Shown here piece by piece: positions 55,783 through 63,745 of a stretch of 64,000 bases of DNA. The DNA is from Promicromonospora iranensis (lineage in GTDB: Bacteria > Actinomycetota > Actinomycetes > Actinomycetales > Cellulomonadaceae): contig NZ_JAJQQP010000004.1 in NCBI RefSeq assembly GCF_028994805.1, positions 62,001-126,000 on the forward strand, in the 5' to 3' direction. The position numbers were made by a program, and so were the translations under genes. The notes under the pieces are model-generated. The model did not search any database, was not told the DNA's origin, and worked only from the letters and a program-made list of their open reading frames with translations. Position 1 is the stretch's first letter, and each line of letters opens with the position of its first letter.

Positions 55783-56085
55783 ATGACAGATACAGCATTC
55801 AGCGCAGTGATGTCCCGCCTGACGGCGCTCGACACGCTCTCGCTGCGAGTGAGTCAGGACTGGCTCGCGTTCGGCCTCGATCGGGTGGACGTGCTGGTCA
55901 TCGACATTCTGACGGTCAGCGAGCTCACGGCCCTGTCGTTGGTGAGCAAGCACCGGCTGATCGCGGAGGAACCCGACCCCAGGAGGGAGCTGGGCCTGAC
56001 GAGGGTGTGGGCCGGGTGGCTCGGTGACGCCTCGGACGTGGTGCCGGTCGCCATGCGGCTCACGCTGGCGCCGGGCAACGACTGA
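55783..56085 (+). CDS. Hypothetical protein, 100 residues
   Basis: I recognise no family. The sequence is soluble and mixed: an N-terminal helical part (SAVMSRLTALDTLSLRVSQD), a hydrophobic DRVDVLVIDILTVSELTALS segment that is too polar for a clear membrane helix, and a C-terminal part with PVAMRLTLAP. Lies between a GNAT gene and a peroxidase gene on the other strand. The 140-nt region before it is AT-richer (AAAACTCGTGTGCAACATTT) and may hold its promoter. CAAGG is a weak ribosome site. Confidence 0.5.
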   Translation: MTDTAFSAVMSRLTALDTLSLRVSQDWLAFGLDRVDVLVIDILTVSELTALSLVSKHRLIAEEPDPRRELGLTRVWAGWLGDASDVVPVAMRLTLAPGND

Positions 56086-56118
56086 GGAGGCGGCCGCCGC
56101 CGGAGGGCGGTCCGAACC

Positions 56119-56601
56119 TCAGCGCGGCAGGTGCGCCTCGATCTCGCCGACGATCGCCGGGTCGTCCGGCAGGGTCTTCGGCGAGTACCGACGCACGTCA
56201 CCACCGGGCAGGACCAGGAACTTCTCGAAGTTCCAGCGGATCTTGCCCGAGTGCCCTTCGGCGTCCGCGGTCTTCTTCAGCTCGACGTAGAGCGGGTGAG
56301 CGTTCCGCCCGTTCAGCCTGATCTTGTCGAGCACGGGGAACGTGACGCCGTAGGTCATGGAGCAGAACTCGGCGATCTTCTCGTTCGAGCTCAGCTCCTG
56401 CAGGAACTGGTTGCTGGGAAAGCCCAGCACCGTGAAGCCCCGGTCCTGGTACTTCTTCTGCAGCTTCTCCAGGGTCGCGTACTGAGGCGCCAGGCCGCAC
56501 CGCGACGCGACGTTCACGACGAGCACGACGTCGTCCTTGTGCTCGGCCAGCGAGATCTCGGTGCCGTCCATCGTGTGGAAGGGGATGTCGTAGAGGGTCA
56601 C
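56119..56601 (-). CDS. Glutathione-peroxidase-family thiol peroxidase
   Basis: 160 residues from GTG at 56601 (GGAGG upstream); longer open frame upstream is unrelated. Peroxidatic Cys35 (VASRCGLAPQY), catalytic Gln65 (FPSNQF) and W123-N124 (RWNFEKF). The canonical middle Cys of FPCNQF is Ser63, but Cys80 (AEFCSMTYGVTFP) matches the resolving Cys of yeast Gpx3-type enzymes. Probably uses thioredoxin or mycothiol-linked reductants to reduce organic peroxides. Confidence 0.92.
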   Translation of the reverse strand: MTLYDIPFHTMDGTEISLAEHKDDVVLVVNVASRCGLAPQYATLEKLQKKYQDRGFTVLGFPSNQFLQELSSNEKIAEFCSMTYGVTFPVLDKIRLNGRNAHPLYVELKKTADAEGHSGKIRWNFEKFLVLPGGDVRRYSPKTLPDDPAIVGEIEAHLPR

Positions 56602-56679
56602 CCGTCCATCCTCCACCCGTCGTCCGGGTCGACGGAACCCTCCGGGATCGGCGGCGCGCTCGGGGGATAGGTTGATGGT

Positions 56680-57690
56680 GTGCGCACGCCCGGTCCCGCC
56701 AAGCACCGTCCGCCGCTGCCCGTGCGGGACGGGCTCAACCCGACCCGGCTCGTGCTGCCCCACGACCCCGAGGTGGTCACGCGGTTCCCCTTCGCGCTCG
56801 ACTACCTCCTGGACCGCTTCCGTGACGACGAGGCGCGCCTGCTCGAGAAGCTGGGCCTCGGCGAGATCGTCACGGGCCGCGGCGAGCCGCTCACCCCGAC
56901 CACGCCGTACGAGCCGCGCGGCTTCCTCTACCTGTACCGGGACCCGCCCGCGCACGAGGAGCGGATCCCGTTCGAGCCGGAGGTGCTGCACCACGACGAG
57001 AACCTGCTCGTCGTGGACAAGCCGCACTTCCTCGCGACGATGCCGCGCGGGCGCTGGGTCCGGGAGACCGCCCTGGTCCGCCTCCGGATCGCCCTGGACC
57101 TGCCCGAGCTCTCGCCGGCGCACCGGCTCGACCGCGGCACGGCGGGCGTGCTCGTGCTCACCGTGCGGCCGGAGGTGCGCGGCGCGTACCAGGAGGCGTT
57201 CGCCCGGCGCGAGGTGCGCAAGGTCTACGAGGCGGTGGCGCCGCTGACGCCGTCGGACGGCGCGCCGCCCGACGCCGCCCGGGTCGCCGACGGGGAGCCC
57301 GTCACGCTCCGCAGCCGTATCGTGAAGCGGCGCGGCGTCACCCGGGCCGAAGAGGTCCCCGGCGAGCCGAACGCCGAGTCGCTGGTCACGCGCACGGCGG
57401 CCGACGAGGCCCGTGGCCTGGGCCTCTACCGCCTGGAGCCGCACACCGGCAAGACCCACCAGCTCCGGCTGCACATGGCGTCGCTCGGGCTGCCGATCCT
57501 GCACGACCCGTTCTGGCCGGACCTCCGTGACGCCGATCCGGACGACTTCGACCGACCGCTGCAGCTCCTGTCCCGGTCCCTCGAGCTCACCGACCCGCTG
57601 TCCGGGCGGCTCCGCCGCTTCGAGTCGCGCCGGATCCTGAGCGAGTGGGGACCCCCCGAGAGTCGCCAGGTGCAAGAATCGGTGCGATGA
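56680..57690 (+). CDS. RluA-family pseudouridine synthase
   Basis: 336 residues. Catalytic Asp151 in HRLDRGTAGVLVLT; later GLYRLEPHTGKTHQLRLHMA and LPILHDPFWP. The longer N-terminal part carries no S4 domain that I can see. rRNA or tRNA uridine target unknown. GTG start with TAGGTT 6 nt upstream. Overlaps alr by 4 nt (ATGA). Confidence 0.9.
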   Translation: MRTPGPAKHRPPLPVRDGLNPTRLVLPHDPEVVTRFPFALDYLLDRFRDDEARLLEKLGLGEIVTGRGEPLTPTTPYEPRGFLYLYRDPPAHEERIPFEPEVLHHDENLLVVDKPHFLATMPRGRWVRETALVRLRIALDLPELSPAHRLDRGTAGVLVLTVRPEVRGAYQEAFARREVRKVYEAVAPLTPSDGAPPDAARVADGEPVTLRSRIVKRRGVTRAEEVPGEPNAESLVTRTAADEARGLGLYRLEPHTGKTHQLRLHMASLGLPILHDPFWPDLRDADPDDFDRPLQLLSRSLELTDPLSGRLRRFESRRILSEWGPPESRQVQESVR

Positions 57691-58922
57691 GCACCGCCCC
57701 CGACCACCCAGCCCGCGCCGTCGTCGATCTCGACGCGATCCGCGACAACGTGCGCGCCCTGCGGGCGACCGCCCCGACGGCGCAGGTCATGGCAGTCGTC
57801 AAGGCGGACGCGTACGGGCACGGGCTGTTTCCGGTCGCCCGGGCGGCGCTCGCTGGCGGCGCCACCTGGCTCGGCGTCGCGCACGGTGCGGAGGCGCTGG
57901 CGGTCCGTGCCGCCGTCGGACCCGGGCACCGGATCCTGACCTGGCTCTACGCGCCCGGCGCCTCGTTCGCCGACCTGGTCCGGAACGACGTCGACGTGGC
58001 GGTCGCCGCCGCCTGGGCCCTCGACGAGGTGGCCGACGGCGCCCGCGCCGCCGGCCGGACCGCGCGCGTGCACCTCAAGGTCGACACGGGGCTCGGCCGC
58101 AACGGGATCATGCCGGAGGACCTGCCGGCCGTCCTCGACCGGGCCGCCGCGCTGCAGGCCGAGGGCGCGCTCGCGGTCGTCGGGCTCATGTCGCACTTCG
58201 CCCTCGCGGACGAGCCCGACGACCCGTCCGTGAAGATGCAGACCCACGTCTTCGAGGACGCGGTCCGCACCGCCGAGGCGGCCGGCATGCCCATCGAGGT
58301 GCGGCACATCGCCAACTCCGCGGCGACCCTCACCAACCCGTCCGCCCACTACGACCTCGTGCGCCCGGGCATCGCCGTCTACGGCCTGTCGCCCGTCCCG
58401 CACCTGGGCGCGCCGGGCGACTACGGGCTGCGCCCCGCCATGACGCTGGAGGCGAGGCTCGCCACCGTCAAGCGCGTACCGGCGGGGCACGGCGTCTCGT
58501 ACGGCCACTTCTACACCACCACCCAGGACACGGTGCTCGGCGTGATCCCGCTCGGGTACGGCGACGGGATCCCACGGCACGCGTCCGGCGGCTCGCTCGG
58601 TCCCGGCGGCCCGGTGCTGGTCGGCGGCGCCGTGGACGACGTCGCCGCGCCCGGGACCGGCCTCGGCACCGCCCGCGTGCTGCGGATCGCCGGCCGGGTG
58701 TGCATGGACCAGGTGATCCTCGACCTCGGCCCGTACGCTCCGGAGCAGGCCGGTGACGTCGTCACGCTGTTCGGGGCGTCGGACGGGCTCGCCCGCGCCG
58801 GCGCACCGAACGCAGAGGACTGGGCGCAGGCCGCCGGCACCATCAGCTACGAGATCGTGACGCGCCTCGGGGCGCGAGTGCCCCGCGTGTACGCGGGCAC
58901 GGCAGGAAGGGAGACCGCGTGA
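57687..58922 (+). CDS. alr: Alanine racemase
   Basis: PLP enzyme that makes D-alanine for peptidoglycan, 411 residues from the ATG at 57687. Lys39 (VVKADAYGHG) binds PLP; Tyr272 (HGVSYGHFY) is the second catalytic base; conserved VCMDQVILDLG. First gene of an overlapping run alr-tsaE-tsaB-rimI-rhodanese. AAGAAT 7 nt upstream could also give a leaderless internal transcript. Confidence 0.96.
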   Translation: MSTAPDHPARAVVDLDAIRDNVRALRATAPTAQVMAVVKADAYGHGLFPVARAALAGGATWLGVAHGAEALAVRAAVGPGHRILTWLYAPGASFADLVRNDVDVAVAAAWALDEVADGARAAGRTARVHLKVDTGLGRNGIMPEDLPAVLDRAAALQAEGALAVVGLMSHFALADEPDDPSVKMQTHVFEDAVRTAEAAGMPIEVRHIANSAATLTNPSAHYDLVRPGIAVYGLSPVPHLGAPGDYGLRPAMTLEARLATVKRVPAGHGVSYGHFYTTTQDTVLGVIPLGYGDGIPRHASGGSLGPGGPVLVGGAVDDVAAPGTGLGTARVLRIAGRVCMDQVILDLGPYAPEQAGDVVTLFGASDGLARAGAPNAEDWAQAAGTISYEIVTRLGARVPRVYAGTAGRETA

Positions 58923-59491
58923 GCGGGGCAACAGGAGGACAGAGCGACATCACGACGTCCGAGGTGGTGACGCTGGAGCTGCCCGACGCCGAGTCGACGC
59001 GCGCGCTCGGCGCAACCCTCGCCGGCGAGCTCCGCGCCGGGGACCTCGTGATCCTCACGGGCGACCTCGGCGCCGGCAAGACGACCCTGACCCAGGGCAT
59101 CGGCGCCACGCTGCACGTGCGCGGGCAGGTCGCCTCGCCCACCTTCATCGTGGCGCGCGAGCACCCCCCGCTGCCGCGCGCCGACGGGACCAGCGGCCCC
59201 GGCCTGGTGCACGTCGACGCCTACCGCCTCGGCGGGCTGAGCGAGCTCGACGCGCTCGACCTCGACTCGTCCCTCGCGGACACCGTGACGGTGGTGGAGT
59301 GGGGGCGTGGGCTGGCGGAGGCGCTCGCGGACGACCGGCTGGAGATCGACCTGGAGCGGCCGCGGGGTGCGCCGTTGTTCGATCCTGGCGTGGCAGCGGA
59401 GGAGGACCCGGAGGCGGGGACCCGGAAGGCGACGATCCGCGCCGTCGGGCAGCGCTGGGCCGGCGTCGACCTGGGCGCCCTGCTGAGCTGA
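58919..59491 (+). CDS. tsaE: t6A synthesis ATPase TsaE
   Basis: ATPase of the tRNA threonylcarbamoyladenosine complex with TsaB and TsaD, 190 residues. Walker A GDLGAGKTTLTQGIG (48-62); TFIVAREH; HVDAYRLGG. GTGA overlap with alr. The C-terminal ~25 residues extend beyond E. coli TsaE. Confidence 0.95.
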   Translation: MSGATGGQSDITTSEVVTLELPDAESTRALGATLAGELRAGDLVILTGDLGAGKTTLTQGIGATLHVRGQVASPTFIVAREHPPLPRADGTSGPGLVHVDAYRLGGLSELDALDLDSSLADTVTVVEWGRGLAEALADDRLEIDLERPRGAPLFDPGVAAEEDPEAGTRKATIRAVGQRWAGVDLGALLS

Positions 59492-59526
59492 GGCGCGCCG
59501 CGCGGCCGGCGTAATACCCTGGTCAC

Positions 59527-60294
59527 GTGGCCGTTCTTGCTCTCGATACCTCAGCAGCCGTCGCCGTCTCCCTCGTCGACGAGGACGGAGCGCGCCTGGC
59601 GTCCCGCACCTCGGACGAGCGCCGCAGGCACGCCGAGTCGCTCGCGCCCCTGATCGAGGAGGTTCTCGCCGAGGCAGGGATAGAGCCCAGCGGCCTGACC
59701 GCCGTCGTCGCCGGCACGGGACCCGCCCCGTTCACAGGGCTGCGCGTCGGGCTCGTCACGGCGCGGACGCTCGCGCTCACGATCGGCGTCCCGGTGCTGG
59801 GCGTGCCCAGCCTCGACGCGCTGGCCGTGCAGGCCGTCAGCGACCTCGGGCTGCGGCCGGGCACGGAGATCCTCGCGACCTCCGACGCACGCCGCAAGGA
59901 GGTCTACTGGGCCCGGTACCGCGTGATCTCGCACGAGGGCCCGCACGGTGTCCCCGTGGTGGAGCGCCTGGCAGGGCCGGACGTCGACCGGGCGGGCTTC
60001 GTCGCGCAGGCGCAGCTCACCGCCGCCGGGACGGAGGACGGGCAGCTGCCCGTCGTGGTCGGTGAGGGGGCGATGCTCTACCCGGAGTTCCTCCCCGTGG
60101 CCGACGACGCCCCTCTCGTCCCCGACGCGACGGTCCTGGCCCGGCTGGCGCTCGTCCGCCGCGCGGCTGACGAGGAACAGCCTGCCGAGCCCCTGTACCT
60201 GCGCCGTCCGGACGTGCACGAGCCCGGGCGGGCCCCGGCGGCCTCGACCACCGGATCGGGCGCGACGACCGGTTCGGCCGGGGGTGTCGCATGA
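59527..60294 (+). CDS. tsaB: t6A synthesis protein TsaB
   Basis: Non-catalytic partner that binds TsaD, 255 residues. Start VLALDTSAAVAVSL; GTGPAPFTGLRVGLVTARTL is typical. TACCCT lies 6 nt upstream of the GTG, so an extra leaderless start is possible in addition to read-through from tsaE (35-nt gap). A Ser/Thr/Gly-rich tail overlaps rimI (ATGA). Confidence 0.94.
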   Translation: MAVLALDTSAAVAVSLVDEDGARLASRTSDERRRHAESLAPLIEEVLAEAGIEPSGLTAVVAGTGPAPFTGLRVGLVTARTLALTIGVPVLGVPSLDALAVQAVSDLGLRPGTEILATSDARRKEVYWARYRVISHEGPHGVPVVERLAGPDVDRAGFVAQAQLTAAGTEDGQLPVVVGEGAMLYPEFLPVADDAPLVPDATVLARLALVRRAADEEQPAEPLYLRRPDVHEPGRAPAASTTGSGATTGSAGGVA

Positions 60295-60854
60295 TCACCG
60301 AGGTGCGGCTCCGACCGCTGCGGAACGCCGACTTCGACCGTGTGCTGGAGCTGGAGCGTCAGCTGTTCGGCCGGGGCGCCTGGACGTACGGGATGCTCGC
60401 CGACGAGCTCGCAGGGCTCGGCCGCTGGTACATCGTGGCGGAGCCGGAACGGCTCGACCGGGCGGGGGACCAGCCCGTCGTGGGCTACGCGGGCCTGTGG
60501 TTCGACGGCGACGTCACGCAGATCATGACCATCGGCGTCGACCCGGCCGTGCAGCGGCACGGGGTGGGCCGGCAGCTCATGGCCGCGCTGATCGAACGGT
60601 CCCGCAAGGTCAAGGCCGAGGCGGTGCTGCTGGAGGTGCGGGTCGACAACGCGCCGGCCATCGAGCTGTACCGGGAGCTCGGGTTCGAGATCCTCGGCGT
60701 GCGCAAGCGCTACTACCAGCCGGAGAACGTGGACGCGTACACCATGCGCCTCGACCTGTCCGTCGCCGCCGACGACACGGCGGACGCGCCGGTGGACGCC
60801 CCGGTGGACGCGCCCGTGGACGCGCCCGACGACGCGCCGGGCGACGCGGCATGA
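60291..60854 (+). CDS. rimI: Ribosomal-protein S18 alanine N-acetyltransferase RimI
   Basis: GNAT enzyme, 187 residues. Acetyl-CoA segment VDPAVQRHGVGRQLMAALIE; LEVRVDNAPAIELYRELGFE; YYQPENVDAYTM, typical of RimI next to tsaB. The C-terminus is a Asp-Ala-Pro-Val repeat tail encoded by a 12-bp tandem repeat. Start overlaps tsaB (ATGA). Confidence 0.92.
   Translation: MITEVRLRPLRNADFDRVLELERQLFGRGAWTYGMLADELAGLGRWYIVAEPERLDRAGDQPVVGYAGLWFDGDVTQIMTIGVDPAVQRHGVGRQLMAALIERSRKVKAEAVLLEVRVDNAPAIELYRELGFEILGVRKRYYQPENVDAYTMRLDLSVAADDTADAPVDAPVDAPVDAPDDAPGDAA
60783..60842 (+). repeat. 12-bp tandem repeat in rimI
   Basis: Five in-frame units of GACGCGCCGGTG-type sequence encode Asp-Ala-Pro-Val/Asp/Gly. 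Likely length-variable between strains. Confidence 0.7.
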
Positions 60855-61765
60855 GGGAACGGGTCCTGGTGGGCGCCGCCGCACTGGCCGACGACCTGCA
60901 GATCGGCGCGGGGACGGACCCGGTCGAGGGTCGCCCCGTCGTTCTCGACGTCCGGTGGGCGCTCGGCATGACGGACGGCCACGACCGGTACCGTGCGGGC
61001 CATCTCCCGGGTGCCGTGTACGTGGACCTGGAGACCGAGCTCGCCGCGCACGCGTCGCCCGCCGCAGGGCGGCACCCGCTGCCCTCGGCGTCGGCGTTCC
61101 AGCAGGCGGCGCGCCGCTGGGGCGTGTCGGCGGGGTCGCGCGTCGTCGTCTACGACTCCGTCGGTGGCACCTCCGCCGCGCGCGCGTGGTGGCTCCTGCG
61201 CTACTTCGGCGTACCGGACGTCCGCATCCTCGACGGCGGTCTCGCCGCCTGGACCGCAGAAGGATTCGCCGTCGAACCGGGTGACGTCACGCCGGAGCCG
61301 GGCGACGTCGTCGTGCGGCCGGGTGGGATGCCCGTCCTGGACGCGGACGAGGCAGCGGCCCTGGCCGACGGCGAGGGTGTGCTCCTGGACGCCCGTGCCG
61401 CCGAGCGCTACCGGGGCGAGGTCGAGCCCGTGGACCCGAAGGCCGGGCACATCCCGGGCGCGGCCAGCGCGCCGACCACCGAGAACCTGCGTGAGGGCGG
61501 TCGCTTCCTGTCGACGGCGGAGCTGAAGCGGCGGTTCGGCGGGCTGGGGGTCTCGGCAGGCTCGGCCGGCGGTGGGTCGGGCTCGGCCGGCGACGACGCG
61601 CGCTCCTCGACCGGCCGACCTGTCGGCGTGTACTGCGGCTCCGGTGTCACGGCGGCGCACCAGGTGGCCGCGCTCGCCGTCGCCGGTGTGGACGCTGCCC
61701 TGTACCCGGGCTCGTGGTCGCAGTGGTCGAACGACCCGGCGCGCGAGGTCGCGACCGGCGCGTAG
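60851..61765 (+). CDS. Two-domain rhodanese (sulfurtransferase)
   Basis: 304 residues, two rhodanese domains. The first is inactive (VVYDSVGGTSAARAWW); the second has the active Cys262 in VYCGSGVTAAH, close to the SseA/3-mercaptopyruvate form CG[S/T]GVTA. A Gly/Ser-rich insert of ~22 residues precedes it. ATGA overlap with rimI shows it belongs to the t6A operon, an unexpected place. Confidence 0.92.
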   Translation: MRERVLVGAAALADDLQIGAGTDPVEGRPVVLDVRWALGMTDGHDRYRAGHLPGAVYVDLETELAAHASPAAGRHPLPSASAFQQAARRWGVSAGSRVVVYDSVGGTSAARAWWLLRYFGVPDVRILDGGLAAWTAEGFAVEPGDVTPEPGDVVVRPGGMPVLDADEAAALADGEGVLLDARAAERYRGEVEPVDPKAGHIPGAASAPTTENLREGGRFLSTAELKRRFGGLGVSAGSAGGGSGSAGDDARSSTGRPVGVYCGSGVTAAHQVAALAVAGVDAALYPGSWSQWSNDPAREVATGA

Positions 61766-61776
61766 CGGTCCGGTCC

Positions 61777-61812
61777 GGTGCTCAGCGCGCGGTGCGCTCC
61801 TCGCTGAGCACC
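61777..61812. terminator. Terminator between rhodanese and membrane-protein genes
   Basis: GGTGCTCAGCG pairs perfectly with CGCTGAGCACC, loop 14 nt. It overlaps the 3' end of the convergent minus-strand gene. Confidence 0.7.
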
Positions 61813-62504
61813 GTGATCTTCTGCCACACCTTGCGCGACATGCCCATGGTCAGCGTCTCGATGGTCGACACCGTGTTCAGCACTATGTCGTCCCGCGACT
61901 CCTCGGCGCACAGCGCCGCTGCCTTGCTCACGAGGGACAGGAGCTCGGTGCAGTACTCCAGGTAGTACTCGATCTGCTCGGGCGTGAGGCCGACGTCGGC
62001 GCCGTCGGTCCCGCCCAGGAAGGCGTCCCGGAGGCTCTCCGGCTCCTTGGTGAGCTGGTGCATGTCGACGATGTGCGCCAGGGAGCGCAGCCGGTGCAGC
62101 TTGGCCAGCAGCTCCGAGCGCTGGACACGCTCCGGGAACGAGTGCAGCAGCACCACGGCGATGGCCACGAACACGATGTCGTTCACCGCGCTCTCGATGA
62201 GCGGTAGCCAGTCGAGGCCGTTGTCCGGGGCATCGGTGAACGCGGACTCGATCGCGAAGCCGAACGCGACCAGCGCGACCAGCACCACGATCCCGATCAC
62301 CGTGCGGGACCCGGCGCGGACGAGCCGGCTGCGCCGACGAGAGTCCTCCGAGGTGTCCGCCACCTGCTCGGTCAGGGCGACGAGCTCCTGCGCGACACGG
62401 TGGATGCCCCGCTCAGGGAACCGCGCGCCGATGCGGTCGCACAGGCGGCGAGCTGTCTCGATGACAGGGACGGGCTCGAGCTTCTCCAGCGTTCTGGCGG
62501 ACAC
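61782..62504 (-). CDS. Two-helix membrane protein, function unknown
   Basis: 240 residues from GTG at 62504. N-terminal cytosolic helical region, two membrane helices (TVIGIVVLVALVAFGFAI at ~67-86; AVNDIVFVAIAVVLLHSF at ~105-125), then a ~115-residue C-terminal soluble domain with Leu-rich helices. Not recognised. TACGCT lies 6 nt upstream of the start and there is no Shine-Dalgarno: leaderless. The open frame that continues upstream is antisense to tsaD. Confidence 0.75.
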   Translation of the reverse strand: MSARTLEKLEPVPVIETARRLCDRIGARFPERGIHRVAQELVALTEQVADTSEDSRRRSRLVRAGSRTVIGIVVLVALVAFGFAIESAFTDAPDNGLDWLPLIESAVNDIVFVAIAVVLLHSFPERVQRSELLAKLHRLRSLAHIVDMHQLTKEPESLRDAFLGGTDGADVGLTPEQIEYYLEYCTELLSLVSKAAALCAEESRDDIVLNTVSTIETLTMGMSRKVWQKITVLSEERTAR

Positions 62505-62516
62505 GGACGCAGCGTA

Positions 62517-62559
62517 GAGCCATCGGCGGGCCGCGCGGGGGCATTTCAGCCGATGGCTC
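62517..62559 (-). terminator. Hairpin after tsaD
   Basis: GAGCCATCGG and CCGATGGCTC form a 10-bp stem with a 23-nt loop. It lies between the tsaD stop and the -10 box of the next gene. Confidence 0.5.
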
Positions 62560-62590
62560 GCGGCGGGCCGGTCAGCCGCCCGTCGCCGGG

Positions 62591-63634
62591 TCAGACGGTG
62601 ATGGTCGTGAGTGGCATCGACGAGTCCACGGGGATGTCCAGGCTGCTCGGGGCGACCCCGGCGCGCACGACGGCGGAACCCAGCGCCGCGATCATCGCGC
62701 CGTTGTCGGTGCAGTAGCGGATCGGCGGGATGCGCAGGTCGATCCCGGCCTCGGCGCAGCGCTTGGCCGCCATCTCCCGCAGCTGGCTGTTGGCCGAGAA
62801 CCCGCCACCGATCACCAGCGTGTCCACACCGTGCTTGTGGCAGGCGGCGATGGTCTTGGCGGTCAGCACGTCGGCGACCGCCTCGGCGAACGAGGCGGCG
62901 ACGTCGTTCACGGGGATGGCCTGCCCGGCGTCGGTGCGCGCCTCGACCCAGCGGGCGACCGCCGTCTTGAGGCCGGAGAACGAGAAGTCGTAGGCGTGCT
63001 TCGCCTGGTCCTTCGCGGCGGTGAGGCCACGGGGGAAGCGGATGGCCGTGGGGTCGCCCTCGCGTGCGAGCCGGTCGATGTGCGGGCCGCCGGGGTAGGG
63101 CAGCCCGAGCAGGCGGCCGACCTTGTCGAAGGCCTCGCCGGCGGCGTCGTCCAGGGTGGAGCCGAGCTCCGTGACGTTCGTGGCGATGTCGTCCACCATG
63201 AGCAGCGAGCTGTGGCCACCGCTGACGACGAGCGCCATCGCACGCTCCGGCAGCGGCCCGTCCACGAGCTGGTCCACGCACGCGTGCCCGATGACGTGGT
63301 TCACGCCGTACAGCGGCTTGTTGAGGCCGATCGAGAGGGCCTTCGCGGCGGACGCACCGATGGTGAGCGGTCCCACGAGGCCGGGGCCCGCGGTGACGGC
63401 GACCGCGTCGATCTCGGACAGGTCGACGTCGGCGTCACCGAGCGCCTTCTGGATGGTGGGGATCATCGCCTCGAGGTGGGCCCGGCTGGCGACCTCGGGA
63501 ATGATCCCGCCGTAGCGGGCGTGCTCTTCCATCGAGCTGGCGACGGCGTCGACCAGCAGCTCGTTTCCGCGCACCAGAGCGACACCGGTCTCGTCGCAGG
63601 AGGTCTCGATGCCGAGGACCAGGGGTTCTGCCAT
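62591..63634 (-). CDS. tsaD: tRNA N6-adenosine threonylcarbamoyltransferase TsaD
   Basis: Catalytic subunit that makes t6A in ANN-decoding tRNAs, 347 residues. Metal ligands H113 and H117 ([11 protein letters not shown]); [46 protein letters not shown] 7 nt upstream of the ATG and no Shine-Dalgarno suggest leaderless expression. It lies apart from tsaE-tsaB-rimI, on the opposite strand, while related actinobacteria usually keep these genes together in one direction. Confidence 0.97.
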   Translation of the reverse strand: MAEPLVLGIETSCDETGVALVRGNELLVDAVASSMEEHARYGGIIPEVASRAHLEAMIPTIQKALGDADVDLSEIDAVAVTAGPGLVGPLTIGASAAKALSIGLNKPLYGVNHVIGHACVDQLVDGPLPERAMALVVSGGHSSLLMVDDIATNVTELGSTLDDAAGEAFDKVGRLLGLPYPGGPHIDRLAREGDPTAIRFPRGLTAAKDQAKHAYDFSFSGLKTAVARWVEARTDAGQAIPVNDVAASFAEAVADVLTAKTIAACHKHGVDTLVIGGGFSANSQLREMAAKRCAEAGIDLRIPPIRYCTDNGAMIAALGSAVVRAGVAPSSLDIPVDSSMPLTTITV

Positions 63635-63697
63635 GTGCTCCAGCCTAATTGGTCGCGGTGGTTCAGTGGTGTGCCACCGCGTCGTGTGTCCGGGTTC

Positions 63698-63717
63698 ATA
63701 GTTGAATTCGGAACTAT
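63698..63717. promoter_or_regulatory. Operator-like inverted repeat
   Basis: ATAGTT at 63698-63703 and AACTAT at 63712-63717 flank GAATTCGG, 29 nt before the nitroreductase-type gene. Form and position fit a MarR/HxlR-type binding site. Confidence 0.5.
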
Positions 63718-63745
63718 CGCTGGGGGCAACCTTGTTGGCACCGGC

